Shown here: positions 24,058 through 36,264 of the stretch, one piece after another
Numbering within the stretch: position 1 is the first letter of the stretch
Layout: every line of letters starts with the position of its first letter
Assembly: GCA_023231475.1 (NCBI GenBank)
Contig: JALJEE010001851.1
Location: forward strand, 1 to 47,930
From: Seison nebaliae
Taxonomy: Eukaryota; Rotifera; Pararotatoria; Seisonacea; Seisonidae
Reading direction: 5' to 3'
Length of the DNA stretch: 47,930 nucleotides
The notes under the pieces: generated by a model
Seen by the model: only the letters and a program-made list of their open reading frames with translations
The model's database searches: none
Told to the model about the DNA's origin: nothing
Translations under genes and position numbers: made by a program

Positions 24058-26263
24058 TAATTAATATTATGGAGAGATTTTGTTAAATGTATTATTGGGT
24101 AATATTTTTTGGAGAAAGAAAGAAAGGTAATTAAAAATTATGAAAAGGAAAATTTTATAGATATTTCCTCTGATGTTCACCTTCTGACCATCATCACGTT
24201 AATTAGATGATTGATAGACATCCAGTGTATGGATAGATGCTAATAATTTTGAAGAAGAAAAATGGGTATCATGGAAATTCTTTTCCCTAAATACAACACA
24301 ATTATCTGCCAATGATCCGCTAATGATATTGAAAGAAAGATGTTATTTCTTGGAGATGATGATCATCGTATCTTATTTCTGGATAGGGAGGATGGTGATG
24401 GTGAATTATTCTCATAAAAAGAACGATGATGTCGAATTACTTCTCCCGATCGAACTGATAGGAGATGTGATGACGAATGGCTTGCTTCAAAATAATCGTA
24501 GCAGTCGTCGTCCGTACTATAAGGGGAATTGAAAAGAAGATTTTTTTTTCAAAAAATATCTAGTTCATGTTTCGAAGTAATGAGAGGAAGATAGAAGATG
24601 TCGATAAATTGTATGTTCTGGTGGTGTTGATGATGAAGAACGAAATGGAAAAAAATTGATACTAATCGACGAGACGATAGATAGATATGAAATGAGAAAT
24701 AAATTACGCCGTCGGGTAATTCTAAGAAATCGAGCGGAAGTAGCAAATGAATTAAGACAAGATTCATAAGTAAACATTTATATGAGATGATGGAACTATT
24801 CTTTTCAATATCATTCTCTTCGACTACGGGAAAGACAATTTGATTAGCGAAGAAAAATAGAAATAAATCGATTCAATAAAAATTTGGCGATGTCTCATAT
24901 AATTACAATTTCACGCTTTCTATCATCATATTCGCAATTCTTTCCTTTCTCAAGTTGTTTTCCATCTTAACACCATATTATCACCATTCATTCTCAAGTA
25001 GTAAGAAAAATAATAATCGGGCAAACATGGAATGTGATGACAGAACAAACGAATTATCACAACAACAATTTAATTTAGATTTTCCATTTCCCTCCCGTTA
25101 ATGTCGCCCACTATTGGTCCTCCATCGATTAGTCCTAATGGAATGTTCATCGATGATTGACGATGTAAAATCAATAAGAACATTTCCTGAAAGATATTCC
25201 TTATCTTCTCCCACCTCTCCTACCTTGGCTTTCCGTCCGGTGCATTCCATTTCAAAAATGTTCAATGTTTCCTTTTCTTTCGAGCACTGCAGTTATCATA
25301 ACTAAATTATAATAACCAACTTTTGCCCAGATTGATGGGGGAAGGATTGGGAAGGAAAATACAGTCGAACAGAACATCAGAAATGTCAAGAGAAATATCA
25401 CAACGACATCTACAAAAATACAAGAAATGATCGATCGATCCTGATAACTAAATGTTACTCACATTTCTCATAATATTACTTCTGCTGCGACGATCGTAGT
25501 ACTGTTGTTTGTATGTTTCCTCTCGAATTCCCTTTCATTATTATAATCATTTTCCATTCGTTTGCGTACTTTCGTTTCGACACCCCGCAAAACATACATT
25601 TACTTAGACAGTTGAAGGTCATAAACTCAGGTTTTCCTATTATCCGCCTCATCATTTTCCTTTCTCCAATGGAAGAGAGTAACAAAAAAAAACTATATTT
25701 TCACATTTTCTTTCTTGTTCTAAGATTTCGGGAGAATTCGGCTTTCCATTCTTCCCAATACTCCAAATTCAATATTTTACTTTCTTTTTTTTTCTTATCT
25801 TCAACTTTTTCCTTCGACATTCTGTGATTTGTTCACCTTTTCGAATTATCATCGATGCCCATTCTGATTGTTGCATTCGAAAAATAAATTATTTAAAAAC
25901 AACTTTATAATTGACAATTCGATTCATCAACATCAATATTTTCATTATTCAATAACACATCAATCCAACACTCCTCCATCTTTCTGCACAATAACTCCGA
26001 CGCCTTTATTCATCTCCTGTCTTCTTATCGTCCAATGCCGTTTTTCTCATTATTCTTAAAATTCAATTAAGTCTTTTAGACTAATTTGAAAGAGTTCTAC
26101 TATTTCGCACCCCATTTTCCCATAAATATTACTCGTCACTCACTTTTATTTCTTCACTTTTTCTCACATGCACAAAAACGACGACGAAAAAGTTTTTGAT
26201 AATGGAAAAAAGTTTTCTTGCAAATTTTTACTTTTCTTAAAATTGTCCTCTCAAATTCATGTT
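24058..26263. other. intergenic, nothing recognised
   Basis: About 2.2 kb between two minus-strand genes. Several open frames of 60-100 codons occur on both strands (for example 25513-25827 plus, 24549-24777 minus) but overlap each other, are Phe/Ser-rich, and lack recognisable features. It includes the promoter side of the Ser-rich gene. Confidence 0.5.
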
Positions 26264-27754
26264 CTAAAAGATCTTATTATATTGATGGAGCATATTCGTT
26301 TGAATGAGTAGAATGACCGTCAAGTAAAAAGTGGTGATTGCCATAAAAATATATCCGGGATGTATAGTGAGTTCAAAAAGTTTACTCTAAAGATGAAAAA
26401 AAAACATTTCTCCAACAACACAATGAGAGAAAGAAGAACCTTCAATTGTAAGTTTATCGTGTATTTATAGAATGTTTCCACATCATTCCTCGTTTGTTGA
26501 GGATAGCCATAAATGAAGATATGTTGTGATAGTGAACGGAATTTTTCTGATTTCATATTCAATCGACAACTCTATTAAAATTCCAAATTTTCTCCGTAGA
26601 TAATGAATGAATAACAGCTGCTAATGTGGCGAAGAGTAGAAATAGCCAAAATAACGGATAAATACCGCGATATATCCAAACGATTGTATAATCGTTCTTG
26701 TTCGCCATCAAAATACAACAACCGATGATGAAACGTTGTGCCGCGGCTAGAAATACTAATGATACCATCTTAGAAATTAATCTATTCATTTTATTCAAAT
26801 TATATTGCACATTTTGAATGTCCTGTCATATAGGAGAATAAATGATAAATGATAAATAAATCTAGATGGAATTTGATTGAAATATAACTCGCATGATTGT
26901 CGACAAAGTTTTCAGTTTACATTCAATTCTCACTCGGATGCATTTCATATAGAACACGAGTAGTTCACAATGAATTATAAAATTTATAATAATCACCATC
27001 GGAATCGAAAAATTGATAATCGTACCGAAAATTGATAAGAAGAAAACGAACCATTCCAATCTCGTTCTTTCAAATAGAAATTTAATTCGAATTAAAAAAA
27101 AAGAAAATTATTATAATTTGAAGAAACATCGTGGAAATTTCAACGGAATCCTTTTGGAAAACAATCATCTTACTAAAAAGGAAAGTGGAGAAGACATGTA
27201 ACAGCACACCCACAATGAACCAGATAACACCAACAATAATAAAGTTTCTGACAAATGATTAAGTTTCAATAGAAATTCAATCAAATAATTAACTTTATTC
27301 GTCGAATTAATTTCTGTTGGGAGATATGTGATCCATGAACAACATTCTTATTCTTCAATGGAATCGCTTGCAGGAAAACATTTTCCATTAACGTATAAAG
27401 TGATTCGGAGTCTCGGTATCGGTAATAATATAAACCGAGAAAGAAGGCGATTAATTGGAGTAGATCAGGCAGAATATAAGTTGAAATGAAGTGATCACAT
27501 TGTCGAAATTCAAATACATTCTTCAGTTTTTTATCCGAAATATTAAAATTCGTTTCCGTCGATGTCAACAAGGACATGATAGTATTCTTCGAGTGTGGTT
27601 GATGATGTGGTGTTAAATTTGACGGATGGATAATCGGTGGTATAACATCCTGTGTTGTTAATTCTCCATTACAAATGCCAATTTCATAAGTATATGAATA
27701 GATGATTGATAACAGGATGAGAATTAGATAGAATTTGTCGAAACAACTCTTCAT
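26264..27754 (-). CDS. gustatory-receptor-like seven-transmembrane protein
   Basis: Six exons on the minus strand: 27754-27294, 27247-27128, 27066-26889, 26822-26616, 26571-26440, 26386-26264. All junctions keep frame and give 406 residues, the usual length of insect-type gustatory receptors (Gr/GRL family; ligand-gated cation channels of chemosensory neurons). The chain starts with a hydrophobic MKSCFDKFYLILILLSIIY and has seven candidate spans, among them FIIVGVIWFIVGVLLHVF, FFLSIFGTIINFSIPMVII and YPLFWLFLLFATLAA. The C-terminus carries the most diagnostic feature: an Arg-rich intracellular segment (CRLNMKSEKFRSL...TRNDVETFYKYTINLQLK). It is followed by TM7, TIHPGYIFMAITTFY then LTVILLIQTN, which resembles the TYhhhhhQF motif with Gln kept. 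Every intron starts GTT. The ligand is unknown. Confidence 0.8.
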
Positions 27755-28076
27755 CGAACATTTCTTCCATTCTTTATTCGACGATATTTGGAACGCCTTC
27801 CAACCGATCTATATTTTCAACAGAATAATTCCAATTCAATTTAATATATATTACATCTACAAATAATTTATTCTTATCTTAATCAGTTGATAAAAATTTT
27901 TTTTGATGTCTTTTCATAAGGAAAACTAGGAAGAATAAAATTTCAAAAAAAAATTTTTCTCGTTAAATTATCCAAAGTCTTTCCATATTCCTCTCACAAT
28001 ATATCAAATAACAATCTTGTCAGTAATTGTTAGTGAAATAATTTGAAATAAACTTATAAGAAGCCCCTGTCTCTCC
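27755..28076. other. intergenic
   Basis: Short AT-rich spacer upstream of the receptor-like gene; likely holds its promoter. No coding frame seen. Confidence 0.5.
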
Positions 28077-28298
28077 TCAACTTGAGTGGATCATTTTTTT
28101 ATGATGACTAACAAATTTCAGTAACTTGTCGAACGGTTTTATGATTGTTTGCCTACACAAACTTAAAGACGACGAAGTAAAATTATCCATAAGGGCATTG
28201 ATCGTCACATAATCGACGTCGGCAGCTGTTGTCTTATGGGAAGCATGGGGATCGGTCAGATCCAAACTCAGAGAACGTTCTCTCCAATTTCTCGCCAT
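28077..28298 (-). CDS. small uncharacterised protein
   Basis: A 73-codon minus-strand frame starting MARNWRERSLSLDLTDPHAS, with a favourable AAATGG start context, and ending HHKKMIHSS. Its composition is balanced and its GC content is higher than the surroundings, which favours coding. There is no membrane span and no known motif. It lies between the receptor-like gene and the 3' side of the LIN-41-like gene, all on the same strand; it could instead be a last exon with unseen upstream exons. Function unknown. Confidence 0.35.
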   Translation of the reverse strand: MARNWRERSLSLDLTDPHASHKTTAADVDYVTINALMDNFTSSSLSLCRQTIIKPFDKLLKFVSHHKKMIHSS

Positions 28299-29165
28299 TT
28301 CAAATAAATTATTTTAAAAAATTTAAAAGTTGAAAATCTGATAACTACCTGAATGTCATTTGTTTATGTTGACTTATATTCAATTCTTCAATGGAAATAT
28401 AAAGAATTGGATGTTGAAGTTCAAAGTTCGATGGAAAAATTAAAATTTTATTCTAAAGATATAGGAAATGAATAGAAATGGGTAATAGTTCCATTCGTTA
28501 CCATGAATATGTTTGTTGTTTGAAGCATTCAATTTATTGAAAGTTTTTTTTCGAAAATTTTGAAAATTATTCGATTCGAAACCATTTTTTTGTGTGTGGA
28601 AACTTGATTCATATGGTTCGTTTCACAAAATTTACCGTTTCCATAGAAACACGATGACATTTAAAGGAACATTGAATGATAAAGAAGAAACGGAAATAAA
28701 TTAGAAAAAATTCAGAAGACGAAGGTGAAAGAGTAGAAATAAAATCGGAAAAGAATAAGTGACATCATGTGAAAATTTTAGAAATCGATAAAGTGGTTGT
28801 TTTCGGGAGATAATTTAGTTATAAAGCGGCGCCAAACGAGGTGGAACAGTCGCAAATTCAAAATATGAGGAATACTTGCGGTCGATTGTGCTGAAAAGAA
28901 GAAAAATAGTTTTGGAAATTTTTTCCTAATACAATCTGGGATGAGTAACACGTTAAAAGAAGAGAAAACTGAGAAATAGTCTCACGGAAAATATAAATGA
29001 AAATTTAAAATCATCGTCATCATCGTGAATTTCGAAAAACGGATCATCAACATGGCGAATTGAAACAGTTTTGATTATTTTTCCTTGTTTTAATTTTGAC
29101 GAAAAAATTTTTATAAATTGAATGGGAAACTCTTAAAAAATTTCAAAAATTTTATAGAATAATTC

Positions 29166-29172
29166 TGAGGTA
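29166..29172 (-). promoter_or_regulatory. second let-7 seed match
   Basis: TGAGGTA on the plus strand, so the minus-strand transcript carries TACCTCA, a seed 2-7 match with A opposite position 1. No strong 3' pairing was seen. It lies about 170 nt beyond the first site, so the two would act as a pair if both are in the 3' untranslated region. Confidence 0.3.
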
Positions 29173-29293
29173 TTTTTCTTTCACTGAATTATCGTTTTAA
29201 AGTTTTGAAGTAATGTTCTGATTGTAAGGTGTGAGAAATGATATAATTCGGGGAGAAGAAAATGGAAAAGGATAAAGAACTAATACAGATAGG

Positions 29294-29324
29294 GTATGTA
29301 TGTATGTATGTATGTATGTATGTA
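29294..29324 (+). repeat. TGTA tetranucleotide microsatellite
   Basis: About seven and a half GTAT/TGTA units. In the minus-strand transcript this would read as TACA repeats within the presumed 3' untranslated region of the LIN-41-like gene, between the two let-7 seed matches. Confidence 0.9.
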
Positions 29325-29341
29325 CGTGAGTGCAAGGATAG

Positions 29342-29366
29342 TGAGGTATGCATCGTTCGATGTATA
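29342..29366 (-). promoter_or_regulatory. candidate let-7 microRNA target site
   Basis: The plus strand reads TGAGGTA at 29342-29348 and TGTATA at 29361-29366, identical to let-7 nucleotides 1-7 and 14-19. The minus-strand transcript could therefore pair with the let-7 seed (positions 2-7, with A opposite position 1) and with the 3' half, leaving a 12-nt target loop against 6 nt in the miRNA. It lies about 360 nt after the stop of the LIN-41-like gene, the classic let-7 target. Seed pairing at position 8 fails. A chance match is possible. Confidence 0.45.
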
Positions 29367-29706
29367 AATAAATACATAAACATATTTATTTGTGGGGAGA
29401 GAGTCGAGTTCCGGTTTGTTTCTCCCGGCCTTCTTTTTTCCTCGTTAATTAGTGACTTTTTTTTAATATTCGACTTTTTGAAGAAAGAGAATGTGGTTTT
29501 AAATTAAAGTGACTTTTGGATAAGAAGGTGAAGTAAACATTCAATTCGTTTTCGGTAATACTCACACAAGTCAACTTATATAGTTCAATGGAGGTGGCAA
29601 CTAGACAATTACTGAAAGAGAACTCACTAAACGAAGTAAAGTAGAAATAGATCCGAGGAGGAATTGAGAGGATCTAAAGTGAAGAAAGAGAAAAAGAAAA
29701 TTTGTT

Positions 29707-30996
29707 TTAGAAACCGACAACTCGATTATTACCAAAATCGACGACAAGTAACTTGCCGTCTGGAGTGAAACACATACCAGATGGACGATCCAAGTGAATA
29801 CCGGAATGTCCAAGACTACCAAACGAATGAATGACATGACCATCTGGCGCATATACAACAATACGATAATTTCGTGAATCGCTTACATAAATGTTACCGT
29901 CGTCATCAGCTATGACGGCTTGAGGACGAAATAATTGACCAATCTCACATCCTTCACTGCCGATAGTACGAACGACTTTCATATCCGGATTCAATATCAT
30001 TAGTCGATGATTATTGAAGTCTGTTACACAAATGTAACCACCCAGAAGGAAAGTGACACCTCTGGGTGAATCGAAATGCTTCCATTCGAGTGGATGAGTA
30101 TCTGCACCATACTTAGCCAGGAAAGTACCATGACTATTGAATAATTGAATTCGATGGTTTCGTGTATCGGAGACGAGTATCTGACCTTCCATATTGGCAC
30201 TGACGTCCCACGGATAATTGAGTTGTCCAACTTTGTTACCTTTCTCTCCGAACTTCAACCGATATTTACCGTCACGTGTAAATAATTGAATGCGATGATT
30301 GTCCTTATCACAAACGATGATTTGATCGACGGATGTCGAATAACAAATTCCGGCTGGACGTCGAAATTCACCGGGACCATTTCCTTCCGATCCCCACGAA
30401 TAAAGGAATTTACCATTCTCGTTGAATACTTGAATTCGATCATTGGAACGATCAGCAATATAGATATGTCCGTCGTTATCACAACAAACACCCCAAGGAC
30501 GGTTGAGTTGACCGGTGGATGAGCCTTCCTCGCCAATTTCTAACAATAACTTCTTTCCCAATTCTTTAACCGATCTCAACATATTCACTTTGACTTGGAA
30601 TGGCGATCCATGAATATGTCGAGAATTAATTCGAATATGTAACTGATGTAAACCGGTCGTTTTAGGGAGATATTTTGCCAAAAACGAATTCGGATTCTTC
30701 TCATCATAATTTAACATAACGGGCAAAATATCACCATTCGGTTCCTTCAAATAAATCTTCAACGAATTATTATCAAATATATCATTATTGGGATATGGAT
30801 TGATTAATAAATCTGAATTTGATTGTTGTTGTTGTGACTGTTGGAGATGATGATGATGATTCATCAATCGTGAATTCAATTTATTCTTCGTATTCATCAA
30901 ATTCATTTTCGTATGATCATTTTGATGTTTATTATTTTTATTATTATTATTATTATTATTAAGAATTGATGGATTATTATTATTATTATTATTATT

Positions 30997-31027
<31 letters not shown>

Positions 31028-34000
31028 AAAGATTGTTTATTGATGTTGATGGTGGTAGCAGGTATTGAATGATTAGTATGATCTTTCAATTCAATACTCA
31101 AATGAGACCAACGACCAACAATTGCTTTACAACAACCAACACCTGATGCAGTACAATATTGAGCAGCAGCACCACTTGTAAAATAACCGAAATTACGAAT
31201 GATGTCAACTAATTCGGTATGAGATGAAGGAGAAGATGTAGTGGATGAGCATTGGCGATTTGGATATGAATGACGATTTCCATTATGAACATTATCTCCT
31301 TTCATCGTGTCATGGAGAGATGAGGTGGCGGAAGTAGTTCGATGGAATTGAACTTGCTCATTTTCACATATCGTCTCGTCCAATATTAACTGACTGAAAT
31401 GTGGAGTCTGTTGATGGAGGAAATCTTTGAGTAATTTCAACATGATCAAATTGTAGAGAGTCGTATTGGACGACGTCACCAATGACGACGGTTCCATTGG
31501 TTTCGATGATGAAGATGATAATGACGATTCAATAGTAGTTGTCGAAGCTGACGAGGTTTGTTGTGGTATCGTTGTGGTGGTGATTGTTGATGATGATGAT
31601 GATGGCGATGAGGATTGGAGAAGCAAATCTAAACCAGGTAATTGACTCGTTGATGTTGTAGTCAAATTGGACATTTGTAAAAGTAAATCATTCATATCAT
31701 TCATCGAATAATCCTTATTATTGTTGTTGTTACTCGTTTCGTATTGAAACGATTTTGGTTGTGACATATGGTAATTATTATCATTGCGATTTTGTGATTC
31801 GGTCAATGTATCTTCTGTTAAAAGGAGAATCTGCTTCAACAACTGTAGACGATCCTCCCAATCCTGTTGTTGTTCATTCACTTCATTCGTTTTTCTCGAA
31901 ACGATCGTTGTTAAATTGAAAAGAATTTCATCTTCACGCTTCGCCAACAGTTGACGGAAAATGCGGAAACTATTCTTGATCTCATCTCGTAAATTCCTTT
32001 CTGTTATCATCAATTTCTCAATGACAAACTTCGATTCATTCGTCAATTCAACATATTGATCATTGATCATATTAATCTCACAACGTGAACGAAGAATGAG
32101 AGACTCATAATTTCTAATGATTTCATCAAATAAGAAAACTTGGTGACATTTATGGAAAACGGTAGCACAATGATTGCACACTGGTCTCTCACAATTCATA
32201 CAATAAAGATTAACATATTCCACATTGTCAGACGAATGTCGACATTGGAGAAAGTTTGAATTCGATCTCTTCTGTTTGAGTTGAGCTAAATTTTTTTGGA
32301 GTTGTTGAAGTATCGTATAATCTTGAGTCAATTGTTTCTTTGCCGATAAAGAAGATGATCCAGAAGTCGTCGAACCAATTCCAAGAAAATTTGAAGAACT
32401 CGATGGAGTTGACGCCGACGATTGGGAAGATGAAGTTTTTTGATTTTGACTGAAACAATTGAGTAATATTTGTTGTTGTTGTTGTTGTTGGGGATGGTGT
32501 AAATGTTGTGTTTGTTGTTGTTGTTGATATGATAGTTGAGGAGATTGTTGATTATTATGATGATGATGATGCTGATGATGATGTTGTTGGTGGAGATGAG
32601 GAGAATTAAAATGGATTTTAGATGAGAATAAATTATCGTTATTATTATTAATATGATTGCTGTTATTCTGGTTATTATGGTCATTAGAGAAGTTGTTCAA
32701 ACTCTTCTTTTTGTTTCGATAAGCAAATAATTCGTCTTCAATTGAATTGAATTGAGGATTTGATCTATGATGATGATGTGAATGAGACGAACCTTCGAAT
32801 TCATTAAACGATTGAGTCTTCAGATATTGAGACAACTTGTCATTCTTCTGATAATTTCCCACGTTATAATCCGATTGTGGTTGATAGATATTATCAAATT
32901 TTGGAACTTTCGAATTTTGAGATAATTTGGTGGTGGGAGGAGAAATTGATGGAATGAATGATGATGATATTCCCTCATTAAACAGATATGAATCATTGTG
33001 ACTATTATTACTGTTACTCGAATTGGGATAAGGATGATTCGCTAACAATGTTGGTAATGGCACATTAGTTAAATGATTGGACATCGTCGTACTTATGAGA
33101 CATGAGACCGAAGAAGAAGCTGTACAAAATGCATAAGATGATGACGAAGTTGCCGTCAAAAAATTTTTTTTGGTGAAACTGTTGTTATTCATTAAACTAC
33201 TATGATCCGTCTGATTCACCATATTAAAATTGGATAAATCATTCGACGAGAAATTCCGTCCAATATTCTCCATCGTTTTCGTACTAGTTGTTGTTATTGT
33301 TGGTGGTGGCAAATTAGTTGTCGTAATAATTTCGTTCGGTCCAATTTTATAGTCCACGAAATTATCATGAGGAGATATCTCCAAATTACAAAGAACTGAC
33401 CGTACAATATTTTCACTTTCAGCTGTGATGTTCATTTCATGTGAGAATGAATTATCTTGATGATTCTTCAAGAACAACTCGTTTCCATCATCGACGATAT
33501 TAGAGAAATACTTTTCCATCGGCCTTTGAGTATCAACATTGATCGGTCCGAAATTAGATGATGACAATTCATCGCTTTGTAATTCCACGTCATTTACTTG
33601 ACTACTATTATCATCTTCATCTTCATCGTCATCACCATTAGTCTTAAGATTTTCTGTTGTACGGTTAAAATGATTTGGTACATCCTTATCCAATAAGTCT
33701 GATATTAGGTTGTTCGATGTCTTGCTATTCATTTCATGATTGGAGTTAGCAGATATATTTTTCATGTCTTCATGTGACAAGCGAGAGGAATTTGAGAAAG
33801 AATTTGAGATTTTGGACAGAGTTTGAGCATAGCCATGAAGCGTCTCGTTCTTCCAGTTACTCGCATCCTCCTGATTCTTATGCATATTCGTCGTAGATAG
33901 ACTGGTTAAGGGTGGAAATTCATCAGATAATGAAGGAACAGCTGATAATAAAGAATCATCTCGTCCATCTGACGATGAAACGGGAGTGTCCTTTTTATTA

Positions 34001-34134
34001 CCACTGACTAGCACACTCTCAGTTCCGCTACTACTCTCCCCACTCTCATGTTTTGGAGACGTGGGTGATGATTTGGTCTCTTGATTGGACGGCATTATAT
34101 TTGGAGAACATTTGCTACTATGTGTCAACAGCAT
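29707..34134 (-). CDS. lin-41: TRIM-NHL protein, LIN-41/TRIM71 group
   Basis: One uninterrupted exon of 1,475 codons. The family regulates developmental timing and stem-cell fate by binding mRNA through its NHL propeller. The first 620 residues are Ser/Asn/Gln/His-rich with no RING finger. A B-box type 2 lies at about 630-675 (C-x-H...LYCMNCERPVCNHCATVFHKCH), followed by a coiled coil (to about 790) and more low-complexity sequence. A filamin-type Ig domain begins at about 985 (YCTASGVGCCKAIVGRW), is split by a poly-Asn run at about 1036-1061 plus His/Gln-rich sequence, and resumes at about 1123 (LKIYLKEPNGDILPVML ... RHIHGSPFQVKV). Six NHL repeats fill about 1195-1475 (RPWGVCCDNDGHIYIADRSN, RPAGICYS, ... 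DGKLLVVDFGNNRVVGF), ending at the blade that closes the propeller. Drosophila Wech also lacks RING. The start could equally be the internal Met of MPSNQETKSS. Confidence 0.93.
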
Positions 34135-36264
34135 AAAATTTGAAGTGATTTACTTTTTCGGAACTTTATCTAGTTGTGAGTTATATCGAGACAGAAAAGA
34201 AATGGAATCAATAAAAGAAAATTATAAGTTTTGTAAGAAGAGAAATATAGCACAGTTTCTCAGCCAACTAGCTCAAAAAAGTTTCAAGTTTAGCTTACAA
34301 ATAATTGGAGGGCGAGTGGGAGCACGGCGAATTTTCAAAGAAATCAATGAAACATTTATTTGAACATAGTAAAAGAAGGCAAAAGAGGAAGAGGACGGGA
34401 AAAAAATAATAAATTAGAGATAAGATGGAATGAAGAAGAAAAGAAATAAATAAATTATATTTCGGTTTCATAGACATGTAGTGTGTGATATAGTAAAAGG
34501 AAGAAAAAAAAGAAAGAAGAAAATTAGATGAAAATTAAAGGGAACTTATATAATATTATGTGAATGGAATGACGTCGTCTTGAGTAAATGGAAATGTTTG
34601 AAATATGTAGAAACAAAAGTCAATGGTTTAATGCCACTGTATCCTTCCATTCTACATCCACATCCACTTCTACGCATCTCTACATAAGAGAATAAGAAGT
34701 TTCATGAGAACATCTATGAATTAATGTACACATGGTATTCATAGTATGTTTGTTATAGTAGAGTTTGTGTAAGTTTCGATAAACTTACGAGGAATTCGTT
34801 AAATAATTTCTCATACACAAACATTCACCAATTCAGTTAGACATATAATTGGTAATAGGAAGGCAACATTAACTGGAAAATAATTCCGAAGGAAATAATT
34901 ACAGGAGAAAGATTCTATGAGAGATTGATATGTGAAGGAAGCATTGGAAATTCCACTAACATACTACGCTATAGTTAGCTGACAAAAACACCAATTTCCA
35001 TTAAAAATCGACTGTCGATGTATGTGAGGAAGAGAAAGTCTGTCTTCTACTAATCAAGAAAGGAAAATGAGCGAACCTTGTGCTTCCCAAATAATAGGAG
35101 AGAGCAACCTTTACGCTTCCAAGGTTACTCTACCCGTTAGACAGACTGTGAATAAAGAAAGAAATTTACAACTGCAGATATATCGCATATATGGTATCGA
35201 ACTAAGAATTGCAGTAAATAGTATCACTTATTCCCTTATTCTTACATGGCCTTTCTCTTGAGAATACGGTAGCAAGTAGTTGGAGATCGAATGTTTACCA
35301 ACTCCTTTTCGAAGACAACGTAAAATTACAAAAAAAGGAGAAATGTCGCGCTAAATGCATTAAGTAGACGACTGAATTCTTGTTTCTATATAATTCGTCA
35401 AAGTCAATACTTTACGCAAGATGAGTCCGTTTGAAGAGGGTATGATAAGTCTTCCAATTTTCCGACTTGCCTATGCTTCCCCCCTACGTCTTATAATCTT
35501 ACCACTTTTACTACAAATATCATAATTACTATAACTCTTTAGCAATGATTTCCATTTCTTCTCCTACTACTTACTCTGTACGATTTCTGAAATTTTGTAC
35601 TATAATTTTCATTTTCTTTATCACTGATGTCTTTGGTTACTTCGTCAATTTTACAAACACAACGTGGACGACCAATGTATATTTACGGTGAATTAGAATA
35701 ATAGACATTGGAGATGACCTTCGCTCTTTCGATATTTTTATGTCCATATACATATGAAACTCATTTATTTAACATCCTTTCCTCCTCTTACAGCTCTCCC
35801 ATTCTAATTGTTATTGTACATACGTACCCAGTAGCACACATACTTGAATCAAAACCTATTAGCAAAATATTATTTCCTTTACTTATGAAGTAATATTACG
35901 TATAATACGTAAAATAATTGTACATAATATTAAAAATTAATTTTCTTTTCTATGTGTTCATTTTCGAAGACTTATCTGTATAGGTAAACTCAAATTTCCT
36001 ACTATTATTTGACTCGCCCTTTTATCTATTGCTCCGATGACTATTGTTGCTCATAGTACTTATTTTCCTGTTTGAAAAGGTGTGTCCACTCGTACGTTTC
36101 TTTGGCATATTCCTACGGCGTTTTTTTCCATTGTATCTGCCCTTTTCAGCTGGATTTCTATCATAGTAATCTGTTAAATATATTCGTGACATCGGCTATG
36201 TTGTTTGTTTAGTGAGTTTTTCCGTAAGATTGCCGAATAAAAGTTTCACAATGAAATTCATCAT
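34135..36264. other. intergenic region upstream of the LIN-41-like gene
   Basis: About 2.1 kb with no supported coding frame; open frames at 35067-35261 and 35708-35893 lack features. It should include the promoter of the LIN-41-like gene (minus strand) near its 34.1-kb end and the 3' end of the DUF389 gene near 36.2 kb. Confidence 0.5.

Larger units (their letters stand above)
28299..29706 (-). other. 3' flank and probable 3' untranslated region of the LIN-41-like gene
   Basis: No coding frame is supported. On the minus strand this directly follows the LIN-41-like stop codon. The first several hundred bases are probably the 3' untranslated region, with a TGTA microsatellite at 29294-29324 and two let-7 seed matches (29166-29172 and 29342-29348). 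Confidence 0.5.

Noticed and set aside
32328-32684. Ile/Asn-rich minus-strand frame inside the LIN-41-like gene
   Set aside because: Shadow frame of trinucleotide repeats in the LIN-41-like coding exon.
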